Counted from the first letter of the stretch, positions 33,444 to 44,853 are shown. The stretch is DNA of 64,000 bases from Actinostola sp. cb2023 (GCA_033675265.1 JAUJYZ010000703.1:1-64000), one strand, 5' to 3'. Notes: generated from the sequence alone by a model not told the origin. Program-made: numbers and translations.

Positions 33444-34675
33444 CGATCTTCTAAAGTACGATCAGATGACATTGTTGATGTTTTTAACCAATTCCGAGAT
33501 GTGTTTGATAATGAAAGTGAAATTCCACCTGCAATGGTAAGGTCCTCAAGTAGGTCAAAATCGTCGAGCTCTTCAGCATCTAACGACAACTCGACTCCTG
33601 CCAGGGCAAAATATCTAATTGAAGGGTTGCCCATGAAAACGGCTTAAGTGACTATTTTGATGATTTTAAAAATGTTTTGCAATTGCTTCAAAAATAGAAC
33701 TACTGGCTTCTAAATACCTATACAAACATTATTTGGTATTTTTAGATCGGTTACACACGAATTGCGGGCACTACGTATACAGTATTTATAATTTCGGCTT
33801 GAATTTTAAAGTGATAGTTCGGGACAGTATGCAAAATAGGATACTTTTACGGCCCAGTGACTTATTGCCAAGACAACAAACACCTTGTAACACAATGAGC
33901 CTTTGAACATGTTTGTACAGGTGGGTAATCTCGATCTAAGCTCTTCATCCAAATCATGTTTGTATAGGTATCTACAAGCCAGTAGTAGGTGTGTTTTTGA
34001 AGCAATTGCAAAACATTAAAAAAATCATCAAAATAGTCACATGGGCAACCCTTCAATTGCTCTTCACCAAGAGAGCTTGAGGCAAATCGAGAAGTTAACA
34101 TCTGAGGTAAAGTCGCTTAAGAGAAAATGTGGTGATGATAGCGAGGAATTCGAGTTCACGAAAAAAGGAAACATTAGAAGCAGTACGAGTTTAACTGCTT
34201 GATCGTGGAGAAGCTTGAAGATATCGCCTCAGCCCGTACGCTTTTGGCGGCTCGTTCGTCAGCGGAAGAATGTTTGTCTCTCATTGCAGATCGTAATAAA
34301 CTAATAAAAATTGCAGACACCTATGCTTGGGATACTGTCAACAAGTATGTCAAGTGATTCGTTAGCGAAGGATGAGGCGGATGACAAACGTCTTCGCAAG
34401 GCCGTCAAGGAGATGGAGAAAACGCGGGGAAAAACAAATCTGAGAAGGAGGTGAAAGCTCGCCGTGCTGCGAGAGCGAGAGCTTTTTCGACATCGTCATC
34501 GCTGAGTTCTTCCCACCAGTTGGGTCCATCATCGTGCCAATCGGTGTATTCTCTCATTGTTATTCCGTCGGCGGACAAGAAGTCTTCACAGAACGGATGT
34601 TATCGTTGCGGTAAAGCCGGTCATCTTCAAAGGGATTGCCTTGTTCCCGGCGACCAACAAGCTACTAGTAAGTGA
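33306..34675 (+). pseudogene. gag-like ORF of the tyrosine-recombinase element, broken
   Basis: Reading starts at 33306 (MLIFLVDFND; the alternative start MGKTNRH lies at 33345) and stops at 33647. Reading resumes near 34040 (MGNPSIALHQESLRQIEKLT) with a frameshift near 34170, then continues to 34675 with a CCHC knuckle CYRCGKAGHLQRDC. The break coincides with an inverted duplication (33617-33730 against 33955-34058). The protein would be a nucleic-acid-binding capsid-like product; apart from the knuckle I see no named domain. Ser-rich and Lys/Arg-rich low-complexity stretches flank the knuckle. Confidence 0.75.
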
Positions 34676-34743
34676 CTAGTTCGTGATGGAAAGCAGGATA
34701 ATGGTGAGTTTGACAGTTAAGAAGCTAATGGTGATGATCTCAC

Positions 34744-36550
34744 GTGTGTAGCCCCCTTGGAGTAGTTCCAAAGAAAATGAATAAGCTTCGTTTAATTCTT
34801 AGATATTTAAATCAACATCTTCATGTCCAGAAATTTAAGTATGAGGACTTGCTGGTTGTGTCTCAAATTGTTGCGAAGGGTGATTGGTTTATTAATTTTG
34901 GTTTACGTAATGGTTATCACCATATCGACATTGGCGTGGAACATCGCAGGTACCTGGGTTTTTGTTTTCCTGTCAAAGGTCATGTTAGATACTTCATGTT
35001 TGCATCTTTGCCATTTGGCCTTGCCACAGCCCCTTATATTTTTACGAAGGTACTGCGCCCTCTCGTCCAGCATTGGAGGAGTCAAGGTAAGCGTATACTT
35101 ATGTATTTGGATGATGGATTTGGCTCTGCTTCCACGGAAGTTGCTACGGGTAGTCTAGCTCTTGCTGTCAGGAGTGATTTGCACCAATGTGCGTTTATTG
35201 TCAATGAAGAAAAATTGAACTTTATCCCCCACCAGAAGGAGAGTTCTTTGGGATATACTGTGGAATTACAAGATGGATTATTTTTGGTTCCTCAGAAGAA
35301 AGTAGACAATCTCATGTTCTTATTACAGGAAGTTAGTGGTCATCGTGACTATGATTCTGCTTGTGTGGTTGCGCGTCTTACAGGAACAATTATATCTATG
35401 AGCCTTGCTCTTGGCCCAGTGGCTAGGTTGTTTACTAGACATTTATATGCTCTCCAGAATAGTGTGACTTCCTTAAGTTGTAGAGTTCCTTTACCTGATG
35501 AGGCATTTGGTGAGATTCAATTTTGGATGGACAATTTTTCACAACTTGTTGGTCAGCCCATCTGGCATTCTTCTCATCGTATAGATGTTATTTCTTACTC
35601 AGATGCCAGTAGTTCAGGTTGGGGTGGATACATTGTTCAGCTGGGGAACGTTGTAGCACGTGGGGAATGGGATGATTTGGACAGTCTTCAGAGCTCTACG
35701 TTTAGGGAGTTGAAAGCGGTTTGCCTTGTTCTAGAGTCGTTTGCTCCTTATCTTGCTTATAAGGAATGCCGTCACAGATCTGATAACCAGGGAACAGTGT
35801 CTATCATGTGCCTTGGTAGTAACAAGGAGCTTCTTCAATGGGAGGCTACAAGAATCTATGCTATTTGTCGACAACACAGGATTAGATTGTATCCTGAATG
35901 GATCCCTCGTCATTTAAATGAGAAGGCAGACTACTGGTCTAGGGTCATAGAAGTAGATCCCATTCATTTAAATGAGAAGGCAGACTACTGGTCTAGGGTC
36001 ATAGAAGTAGATCCCATTCATTTAAATGAGAAGGCAGACTACTGGTCTAGGGTCATAGAAGTAGATCCCATTCATTTAAATGAGAAGGCGGACTACTGGT
36101 CTAGGGTCATAGAAGTAGATCCCATTCATTTACGTGACTTTGATGTGCTGTGGGGACCTCACACTGTTGATCGGTTTGCTAGTTATCGCTCCAAGCAGCT
36201 ACCAAGATTTAATTCAAGATGGCTTTGCCCCGGTGTGTAGGGGTTGATGCCTTCACTTTAGATTGGAGGGGTGAAAACAACTGGCTTGTTCCACCAGTCC
36301 ATTTAATCTCCAGAGTATTGAATGTGGCACACTTGTAGTTCCGTACTGGCCTTCGGTTCCATGGCGGCCATTGTTGTTCAAAGACCTTGGTGTCTTTCGA
36401 GATGCTATTGTGGATTGGTGTGGGGTTCCCTTGCATCCACTGACTTTTCTCCCTGGATCAGCAGACAATGACTTGCTTGGTCATGGTACCCCTTCTTCAC
36501 CAATTTTGGCATTAAGAATTGTGTGCAACGATCCTTCGGGACTTCAGATG
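34744..36550 (+). pseudogene. Reverse transcriptase / RNase H of the tyrosine-recombinase element
   Basis: The 498-residue frame 34744-36240 has RT blocks PLGVVPKKMNKLRLI, FINFGLRNGYHHIDI, LPFGLATAPYIFTKV and YLDDGFGS. RNase H follows: SYSDASSSGWGG, FRELKAV, RSDNQGTVS and PRHLNEKADYWSR. Motif A normally reads F-D-L; here it is F-G-L, so one catalytic Asp is gone, although YLDD remains. Near the C terminus an 18-residue unit LNEKADYWSRVIEVDPIH occurs four times (35912-36127), a 54-bp tandem expansion in a place where other elements have one. After a TAG at 36238 the same protein continues (GVDAFTLDWRGENNW...) with a frameshift, to about 36550. Not functional. Confidence 0.85.
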
Positions 36551-36559
36551 GCGACCAAG

Positions 36560-36995
36560 CATCATGTGCCCTGAGCTTCCCACCTCGTTCGTGGAGGTCT
36601 TCATTGTGCTTATGCTATTGCTCAGTGGCTCCTGACAATTCGTTTTTGGGATACAAGCAGGATGAAGAGAGACAACAAAATGTTAATGATATTGCTGGTT
36701 GATCGTCAGCTTCCCTACCAAGTGGGTGGGAGTGTTTTTAGTGCCCTGAGTTTCCCACCATAGTCTGTGGTGGAAGCTTTACAATGTCTGTTGGTGCTAT
36801 TACTCAGTGGCTACATCCTGGAATTATATTGCTGCCTGGTTGTTGGCTTCCCTACCTAGTTGTATGTAGGAGTTGGGTGTCTGCCTGTGACCTGAGCTTC
36901 CCACCACAGTGGGACACAGTGGTGGATGCCTCAAGTGTTGATAGATGCGATTGCTCAGTGGCTCTATCCCGGTCTTTTCTTGGGATGTGTATTAT
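36560..36995 (+). repeat. Three imperfect repeats of about 170 bp inside the retroelement
   Basis: Each begins GTG-CCTGAG-TTCCCACC and contains ATTGCTCAGTGGCT or ATTACTCAGTGGCT. It lies between the RNase H and recombinase coding regions; no coding function seen. Confidence 0.6.
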
Positions 36996-37074
36996 TTGAC
37001 CTTGGTAATAAAGTCCTATAAATAGAGATCTTCAAGATATTATCGCTTGATTTGTTGAACAACTTAATATTTAT

Positions 37075-38112
37075 TTGCATAACGTCTTGCAAGTTGTTGT
37101 TACGCATCAGTTCTCATTGCTATTTGTTCCCTCGTTAGGGTTGCTTGAGTCTGGTCCATGGAGGGACGTTGATGCTGTCCAACATGAACATTTAAGAGAG
37201 TTGGTGCAGGTGCTACCAAATATTGTTCTTTGTGATCGCGCATCTTCTACCGTCTACAAGTACACTAAGAGTTTCCAGAGGTGGTGCCAGTGGGCAGAGA
37301 CTTACGGTCTTACCAGTCTTCCAGCTGATGGCAAGTATTTGGCGTTGTACTTGACAGAAGTGCTACAGAGTTCACAGTCTCCAGCTCCAGAACTCACTTC
37401 ATTGTATGGCATCTCTTGGATTCATCGTCATCTTCTCATCCTCTGGTAGTTCAGATTATGGATGCAGCAAAACGTCTTTTAGCTCAGGTCCAGTTTCTAA
37501 AAAGAAAGCCTTGATGCCTGATCAAGTCAGGGAGATTGTTTCAAAGTTTGGCTACCTTGGATGTTCCTTGAAGGACTTGCAGACAGTGCTTCTAATTGTT
37601 CTTGGATTTGCAGGATTTTTTCGCTGGAGTGATTTGAGTGAAATCAAAGTTGGAAATATTTTATTTCATCCTTCATACACGTCTGTGTTTCTTGATAAGA
37701 GAAAAAATGACCAGTTTCACTCAGGTCAGTTAGTCAACATTGCTCAATCTGGACTATTAACCTGCCCAGTTGACTTAACTAGATGATTCTTATGCAGAGC
37801 TGATCTTCATCAAGGCCCGCTATTTAGGAAAATTACAGAACATGGTTCCAATCTAAAAGTGTGTCATAATGGACTGGCTTATGCAAAGGCCAGACTTGAT
37901 GTGCTCCATATGTTCTCCTTGGTGGGATTGAAGTCTGAGGAATATGGTCTACATAGCCTGCTTTAAGGAGGAGCTTCAGCTGCGGCTAGACAGGGGGTTT
38001 CAGAGAGACTAATCTCAGCCCATGGTGGTTGGAGGAGTGAAGCGGCACGCAATGGATATATCCGAGAGGATAACTGGACTTTACTTTCTGTGTCCAAATC
38101 GTTGAACATTTA
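37075..38112 (+). pseudogene. Tyrosine recombinase of the retrotransposon
   Basis: Frames 37075-37449 and 37406-37786, then a third stretch to about 38112, give a phage-integrase-type recombinase. Visible parts are the SAM-like N domain (YKYTKSFQRWCQWAETYGL), the first catalytic Arg region (GFAGFFRWSDLSEIK), a Lys region (LDKRKNDQ), then GLHSLL-stop-GGASAAARQ and HGGWRSEAARNGYI with the final Tyr. In active relatives the box reads HSLR-GG; here the Arg codon is a Leu codon followed by TAA. With that and two frameshifts it cannot recombine the circular cDNA into the genome. Confidence 0.82.
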
Positions 38113-38208
38113 ATTAATATTTACATTTGTTGCTATTTATGTGAGCATTATTTTTTTGTTTTTGTTATCAACATTTAATTAGATGTCACTGCTATACTTA
38201 TGCAAAGT

Positions 38209-38284
38209 GGATGTTGTGGGCTTGGACGTACCACCGCAAAGTGTTGCTATGGTGTGTGTTAGGGACTCGAAGAGTAAATAGGAA
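38209..38284 (+). repeat. Split direct repeat B1
   Basis: GGATGTTGTGGGCTTGGAC...ACTCGAAGAGTAAATAGGAA, directly joined to A2. B2 at 39038-39081 is the same sequence with about 34 bp missing. Confidence 0.8.
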
Positions 38285-38639
38285 TTAGATTTCTCTTGTA
38301 ATGGACAATGAATTTATGAATTGGTAATATAAGGAGAAATTGTTTCCTATTGGATGAGAGGACCTTGTTATGATAGTTAGCCTTGTATATAATAATTATT
38401 GTCAAGGGACAATGTTAGCGTCATTGTGGTCCTTGCCCTTACTTTGATAAGTTTATAAAAAGTTGGTTTCTTCTTCGTAATTTCTCTGCAATAGTAAGCT
38501 TATGTTGATTTTTTTAGTTGATTTCAATGATACCATTCCAATGGGCAAAACGAACCGTCACTGTAAAGATTCTTTGAAATCGCCAAATCGTAGTTTGGGA
38601 CGGATGGAGACAAGATCGGCAAGTCGAAGAGTCTGCGAT
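38285..38639 (+). repeat. Split direct repeat A2
   Basis: 355-bp copy of A1, followed by a T run and an inserted MITE. Confidence 0.9.
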
Positions 38640-38698
38640 TTTTTACATGGTAAAAAAAAAGAAGAAGAAAAGAATGAAATAAATAATCAGTAATAACA

Positions 38699-39023
38699 GT
38701 TATCATATGACTCGTACGGCCCTGCTCGTGCGCTCTTAATAAAACCATTGGGAAAACATCACATGGTAAGGGCCGGACGTGTTGACGTACCCGGTCCGGA
38801 AAAAGCCGTCCGGCCTTGCTCGATTTTTGTCAGGAGATTTTTTATACTTTTTTTGCAGCAAAATTTATTTTTTAAATGTGAACAACAAAAGTGAGCAAAA
38901 AAATAATAATTTTTAACTTTTTCCGGACCGGGTAAGTCAACACGTCCGGCCCTTACCACGTGACGTTTTCCCAATGGTTTTATTAAGAGCGCGCGAGCAG
39001 GGCCATACAGGTCATATAATAAC
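38699..39023. mobile_element. Foldback MITE with about 107-bp arms
   Basis: GTTATCATATGAC...CGGTCCGGAAAAAG (38699-38806) is inverted at 38917-39023 with only a few changes. It lies between A2 and B2 of the retrotransposon. Confidence 0.8.
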
Positions 39024-39037
39024 AATGGTTATTAAAG

Positions 39038-39081
39038 GGATGTTGTGGGTTTGGACCTTGGACTCGAAGAGGAAATAGGAA
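39038..39081 (+). repeat. Split direct repeat B2
   Basis: GGATGTTGTGGGTTTGGACC...ACTCGAAGAGGAAATAGGAA, the terminal copy of B1. Confidence 0.75.
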
Positions 39082-39962
39082 GCCATATTTTTTTAACTCG
39101 CTCGCTCCGCATCAATATTGATTGGATTTTATTGTGCTTAACACAAATACAGTGTACTAATTGTGCCTTTGGACGGTGTATCAAAATTAACATTGTAAGC
39201 CGCGTTTGTGAATGCCAGCTGATATTCAAACGACACTATTTTCACTAAAACTGCTGCCAAGCGGATTAAGGTCCCTAGTATTATGTTCTGATGAAGTAAG
39301 AAGGAAATTGTTTGAGCCGAAATCTGGTAACAACCGACAGGTCCAAATATATTGATGACAACAAAAATATGAACTGGTGATTTCAGCTCGAACAATTTCC
39401 TTTTTACCTCGTCAGAACATTACTATGGCCGACCTATAAAGGTTGTTCACGAGGTATAAAATCATGAGGGAATAACGCTTGGCAAATCTTTTATATCTTC
39501 CACTAATTTATAACATTCAGTCGATTTTTGTGGAGTAAGTGACGTCATGGATACAAAGGCAAGGTCTTCATATACATTTGTAGCAAATTGTCCTGGCTAT
39601 TGTTTAAAAATAATAATACATAGAACGACAATAGAACAATAGCCAGGAATTTTGTGCAGCAACACGAAGACCTGACCAACTGAATGGGCCGAATAGGCAA
39701 CACCTCCGTAATGTACCGGTGGACAGTTATTTTTATATTGTTTTAAATTGATTTTTTCAGCGCCATCTCTCTTAAATGACAAAATTTATAAAAAATGGAT
39801 AACTTACCATATATGAAATCTTTTGAATTCAGAAAATCAACTGCTAAAATTTGACTTGACGCAGAGTGAGCGAGTTAAAAATTATTACAATAATAACAAT
39901 AAATATTATAATAATAACAATAAAAATATGGCAAACTGATCATTCATTATGCAGGAGCCACC
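39082..39962. other. Right remainder of the TTAA element
   Basis: Non-coding. Contains an inverted pair TTTTTAACTCGCTC (39091-39104) / GAGCGAGTTAAAAA (39869-39882) and a short hairpin CCTGGCTATTGTT / AACAATAGCCAGG (39591-39645). Confidence 0.5.
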
Positions 39963-40204
39963 TTAACTTTAATTTTCTTGGCCAAAATTTCTACTATCTT
40001 GAAAATTATAGTAGAATAATAATAATAATAATAACATGATTATATACATGTATTTGTACATATGATAAGTCTGATACAATATTCACTGATATAATTAACC
40101 ACTACAACCACCACCATTACTGCTACTGCCGCCACCAAACTAAAATACAGTATAGGCATCGCAGTGTTACTAAAACAATTCTTTCATGAACCAACAACTC
40201 TTCC

Positions 40205-40796
40205 ATTTTGCTGTTATGACAGGTTTTGCTCGAAATTCACGAAACTTCTCACAGGTATATAACTTCACGAGTTTCAACTTTTAAGATAATAATATATGTG
40301 ATAAAATGATCACGTGACCTCTTGCCTCACTCCCATGTACCTCAAAAATTTGTATTAAAATGGGGTGATGGGTATTTTATGAATGGCAAAAGTTATGCCA
40401 TATTTTCGTTTGTTTATGTGACAGGTATAAGAATCTGCCCTCACACCTGAACAACTAATTTGTATTAAGGAGATATTTGGCAAAATAGGTCACGTGACCT
40501 GGAGGGTCAATCATATTGAAGCGAATATCTCCTTAATGCACATTAGTTGTTCAGGTGTGAGGGCAGATTCTTATACCTGTCACAAAGACAAACGAAAATG
40601 TGGCATAACTTTTACCATACATAAAATACCCATCACCCCATTTTAATTCAAATTTTCGAGGGACATGAGAGTGAGGCAAGAGGTCACGTGATCACTTTTT
40701 CACATATATTATTATCTTAAAAGTTGAAACTCGTAAAGTTATATACCTGTGAAAAGTTTCGTAAATTTTGAGCAAAACCTGTCATAACAGCAAAAT
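40205..40796. mobile_element. Palindromic foldback element
   Basis: ATTTTGCTGTTATGACAGG at the left is inverted at the right end, and arms of about 270 bp pair throughout (GGTCACGTGACCT near the centre). It is 592 bp, non-coding, with no clear target duplication. Confidence 0.8.
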
Positions 40797-41301
40797 AAAA
40801 TAGGGTTAGCATCGTTTTCATGTCCATCCCAGGCCTTAACGTACTTGAGTGTAACTGTTAGTTGCTGGAAGTTATCATCCGAGTTACTTTCTGATTCACT
40901 ATAATTATATAAACTTTTATATAATAATAAGAATAAGAATAAGAATAAGAATAATAAGAATAAGAATAATAAGAATAAGAATAAGAATAAGAATAAGAAT
41001 AAGAATGGTTTATTAACAGCATTACTATATATGTGTTTTTATTAATTGTTGTGATATAAAATCATGAAGGCTTTAAACCTGTGAACATATAGACATTTTG
41101 CAGCAAAATGGAAATTTAAAGACCCCCCTCCTCTTCCCAAACAACTAATTTATTCTCTTTTTGGGGGGACCCCCTTCCAGCAAAGAAAAAAGTGGGAAGC
41201 CCCCACATTCTCCTCCCCCTTCTTCATATTTATTGACTGGTCCCTTAAATGAGAACCCTGTGGATTAATACAAACTCACTTGACAACAAAACACAAGTTA
41301 C
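40797..41301. other. ACTR6 intron, microsatellite
   Basis: An (AATAAG)n-type run at 40925-41005; otherwise nothing recognised. Confidence 0.55.
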
Positions 41302-41362
41302 CTGAAGAACGAGATAAAGCACTGAAATTATATTCCTCAAACAATATTTCATCCATGGCTTC
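41302..41362 (-). CDS. ACTR6: ACTR6 exon (EAMDEILFEEY...)
   Basis: The 61-nt exon starts after a GATTGTAG acceptor and ends CAG|gtaact. It encodes EAMDEILFEEYNFSALSRSS plus one extra base, matching the Arp6 segment that follows the ITEPYF region in other animals. It is the most upstream exon I can find. The next exon, at 32534-32672, continues in phase. Confidence 0.9.
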
Positions 41363-41976
41363 CTACAATCACATAAAAGGCACTTATTGAGAATCATGTC
41401 TTTTTACAAAAGGGAGTGCAATTACATGTACATTAAAAAAACAAGAATGAAAGAAGGGAATGAATTCATGAATGAACAAAGAAATGAAGGAAGGGATCCT
41501 TCTAATCATGGCACTTAAACACTACAGTTGCCATAACTTAAAAGATCTCATCATGAATTCAAAGATTGACTTGCAAGCTCAAACAACAGGAGGCAAAGCC
41601 TGCTGTAGTGAACCAGCAGTGTGTTGTTTACAGTTTTAAATGTGATCTGTGTGATTCAGATTATATACAGTAGGATGCACCATTATCAACATATACATGT
41701 AGGAGCACAATTAAATCATAACCTAATGAATAAGTTTTGCATCCTAAAGAAATACTAGTCCATGACAGTAAACCAAATCTTAACATTCACTCAATTCATG
41801 CTAACATGCTTGATTAAAATGGAAATTTTGATTCCTGATAAAAGGGGTTTCCATGGAAATCTTGACAGTGCTAAAACATTGAGGGCTCAAGTTCTCACAT
41901 GCTATTTCTTTCTTGCCTGAATCTACCTGCCCCAAGAAGGCCTATTTTGCATTTTAAGCCATTTTTTAACAAAGGG

Positions 41977-42018
41977 GGGGAGGGGGGGGGGGGGGGGGGG
42001 GGTGGGGGGGGGGGGGGG
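41977..42018. repeat. Poly(G) tract
   Basis: About forty bases, almost all G. Length is likely unreliable in any assembly. Confidence 0.9.
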
Positions 42019-42053
42019 AAGGGATAAAAAGGACTGTTTTATGTGTATTTTAA

Positions 42054-42894
42054 CCCATTGACTCCTACACCGGCCGAAACCGGCCGTAAACATCGATACT
42101 GCTTTGAAAAATTCTAACTTTCTGAATTTTCGTAACATCGATCTCATGGCCAGTTATTAGTTAACCTCATTGATTTTGAAGAGATACACTATAGACTTTT
42201 TACTGGATACGATTGAAAAATTGCTTATTTACTGTCTTTGTAAGAATTTTCAAGTGAATAATTGTCACACCAGAGCAACCTTAAATGGGTAATTTTGATT
42301 GGTCGAGCGAATCACGTGATAAGTGTCCAACCTCCTCTGGTCGGGGCCAGTAGTGTTCACTACTCGAACAATTTTGCATTTTTAGAGTGTTTATAGCCAT
42401 TATTCACCACAGAAGCCCCCAGGACAGCATCATTAAGCTTGACTGGTGTGGTAGAGACCGTTCTGCTGAAAGAACCCAGCAGCGAGAAACGATTTTCACG
42501 AAGACCTGTCGGCACTGCCATTACGAAATTCAAAATGGCGGACTCAACTGTGAAATCGTCTCTCTGGTTGTTCTGTGGTGGATTGCAGGACCTACATAGG
42601 CATTTTTGGCGACTTTGGACTTGTAAAGAATGCAACCGGTGCAATATTTTGCCTGTAGAACCTAGTGGCGTGGCACTCTATAAAAGTCTAAAAAACGGAT
42701 AGGGCGGGATGCTTTCTGTCGAAAATTCCCGGATGTTCCCGGCATCCTTTTCGGGCGTGCAGAAAGTGGTCCTAAGGAAATGGCTATTGTTCGGCGAGTT
42801 AAGGAAAGAGAGAGGAAAAATTCAGAAAGTTAGAATTTTTTCAAAGCAGTATCGATGTTTACGGCCGGTTTCGGCCGGTGTAGGAGTCAATGGG
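42054..42894. mobile_element. TTAA-flanked element, copy E
   Basis: It is flanked by TTAA (42050-42053, 42895-42898). The termini CCCATTGACTCCTACACCGG and its inverse extend about 80 bp with ACCGGCCGAAACCGGCCGT. Same family as 14983-15881, with the middle in opposite orientation. Non-coding. Confidence 0.82.
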
Positions 42895-43229
42895 TTAACT
42901 AAACAAGTTTAGGTGTGAATGGAGTATAAGATTAAATGCCAGAGTAGAGCTGGAGTTGAGGAAATTCCTCATAGCCACATTAATGTGTATGGCTTAGGCT
43001 ATGAATACATAAAAGCATAATTTATTGAATTTCAAGGTTCCAGTCATGAGCTTATAATCATTTTATATCAACACTCTATTAAAATGCCCCTGAAAATGAT
43101 TGAACCCAAACAAGGATTTAATGGCCTGCCGCAGCATGGGTCTGGCCAATATTTCAAAGTGCAATTTGTTTTCTGATAATCCAATATATTGACAATATTA
43201 AAATATGAATATTGCAGTTAAAAAGAAAA

Positions 43230-43680
43230 TCTCCACCTAGATTTTCCAGGTAATATTTCAAAGAAGACGCAGAATTTTCGAGGTACCTCTAATTAGACAA
43301 ATTATCCTTTGTGTTTTAATTAATGACTCAATGTCGGGCATTCTTAGACCTCCATCTCGAGTACCATTTATTAAAGCAGCACATTTCATTTTATCTTTTC
43401 CATTCCAAACAAAATAAAAACAATAGCTTGTTTATTTCACTAGGAAAGTTTTACTTACAGTTAAAAGAGGAGATACTTTGGTAGAGCAAAAGATTTAATG
43501 ATTTGTATTTTTCCTAATAAGGTCAGACCTCTCCATTTCCAAAGGTTAAGTGAAGTTTTCAGTGATTTAATTATTGAGTCAAAATTAAGTTTTTTTTTAG
43601 ATAAATGGTGGTAGGTAAAGAACAGGCCAAGAATTTTGACCTCAGATTTTATTTGATCCATATTTAAGTCTTTTTATTTG
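43230..43680 (-). pseudogene. Tx1/L1-type LINE fragment
   Basis: Minus-strand reading gives SEVKILGLFFTYHH, LNLWKWRGLTLLGKIQIIKS and ALPKYLLF, then, after a frame change, FVWNGKDKMKCAALINGTRD and GGLRMPDIESL. This is the thumb and post-RT region of the same LINE group as 46180-47960. Both ends are missing and the frame is broken. Confidence 0.82.
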
Positions 43681-44853
43681 ATCCATATTTAAGAGCGGAT
43701 GTCAGTAAGAACCGAGAATCGCCGGACAACTAAAAAAAATCAAATTTAATTTTCTTTCGCCATATCATTCCTTTCGATGACCTATTTTAGGGAAAAATAC
43801 TAAAAAGTTCCAGCGATTTTTATTTTAGGAGAAATTTGCAGTTTTTAAAAACACGCTTGACGACTGACAATTTTCGGCTAAATTATAAGGCAACTTTGAA
43901 CAGTCGGTGTGTGTTCATCTCTTGCTCTACAACAATGACATTCAGCAACCATAATAAACGTTTCTTGGTGTTTTCTACTGTACTATTTATTATTCTGTAA
44001 CTTCTAGTTATTTTTCAAATTTGGTTTTAAAGAGGTATGCTGAGCGCCATGAACGGAACGTTGAAATACAGGCAATGTTGTGGTACGAAAGCGGAATCTG
44101 GTATATAATTTTTTGAGGAAAACGCCAAGCCCCAGTAAGCTTCACTTTTGCTGTTTCAGTTTAGAAAGTTTCAAACACGGCCAAATAATGTAGCATTTTT
44201 GAGAAATACAACTATTATGCTTGTGACTGCCAAAATTAGCATTAATTTCGACCTGTCGCGGTCATTTTTGTCATTAAAACACAAAACGTAATGCCAAAAC
44301 ATGACTATCTTGCACTTTTAGTTGATTGCTGCTGATGGAAAACAATCTTGATATAACATCATTTTTATCTTGAAACTTAAATTCTATTTAAATTTATACT
44401 CTTGTTATACCAGCAATATGTATTGTTTTATTGTTTTAAAATTATTCTATTGTTCTTGTTCTATTAAGGTATCATCCTACCCCAAACGACCGACTTCCGT
44501 TCAACACGCTCTAGCTTCAAAACTAAGAATTTTAACTCCAACAAAGTATGCATTTTCTTAAAGCTTAATAAATAATAATTTAATAATAATAATAATTTAA
44601 TATTTATATTGCGCGTGTTACATAGGGAGATGCTCACACGCACATTACAAGGTATTGCACTAATTACAATAACAATATACTAATAAACATAGAATCTTAT
44701 GAAAGATGGATTTTTAAGAAAGAGAAAACTGTGAGTGAAATATTCCTTCAAAACCGAAATTTCACCTACACAGAGAAAATAAGTTCCTTGACAGCCAAAA
44801 TTTGTCGGCCGTCAAAGATAAACACCTCAATGAGCTTAGTAGATATCACTTGT
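43681..44853. other. Non-coding, nothing recognised
   Basis: AT-rich sequence with a short (AAT)n run near 44570-44600. No domain in any short ORF. Confidence 0.5.

Larger units (their letters stand above)
33095..39081 (+). mobile_element. Tyrosine-recombinase retrotransposon with split direct repeats (Ngaro/PAT-like)
   Basis: The order is A1 (33095-33443), gag-like ORFs, RT/RNase H, tyrosine recombinase, B1 (38209-38284), A2 (38285-38639), B2 (39038-39081). A1/A2 and B1/B2 are direct repeats, the split-direct-repeat layout known from PAT and Ngaro elements of the DIRS order. Instead of integrase it uses a tyrosine recombinase on a circular DNA intermediate. A 107-bp-armed MITE (38699-39023) separates A2 from B2. 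Several stops and lost catalytic residues show that it is dead. Confidence 0.85.
33063..39962. mobile_element. TTAA-flanked element (piggyBac-like ends) carrying a retrotransposon
   Basis: The ends GGCGGCTCCCGCATAATGAA and its near-inverse (39940-39962) are flanked by TTAA (33059-33062, 39963-39966). The flanks rejoin into a dispersed repeat whose other copy (1650-1830) has the same TTAA empty. The element itself shows no transposase; nearly all of it is the tyrosine-recombinase retrotransposon at 33095-39081. Confidence 0.8.
12..41362 (-). other. ACTR6: ACTR6 (actin-related protein 6) gene, nine internal exons
   Basis: This is the host gene of the window. Nine minus-strand exons (41302-41362, 32534-32672, 31581-31637, 23111-23150, 16184-16242, 14001-14079, 12752-12799, 5347-5410, 12-71) each have an AG acceptor and a GT donor. 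Their phases join without a break into 607 nt, about 202 codons. The joined protein follows metazoan Arp6 in order: EILFEEY, CGYSFTHIIP, INVGGKLLTNHLKEIISYRQ, DETHVINQ, DYVLPDYSHIKRG, ERFSVPELLFHPSDIG and IQEMGI. In known species Arp6 is a nuclear actin-fold subunit of the SWR1/SRCAP chromatin remodeller that exchanges H2A for H2A.Z. The first about 110 residues were not found up to 64000, so the 5' exons are probably outside the window or behind a very long intron. The C-terminal exons lie left of base 1. No stop interrupts the joined exons, so the gene looks functional. Confidence 0.92.
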
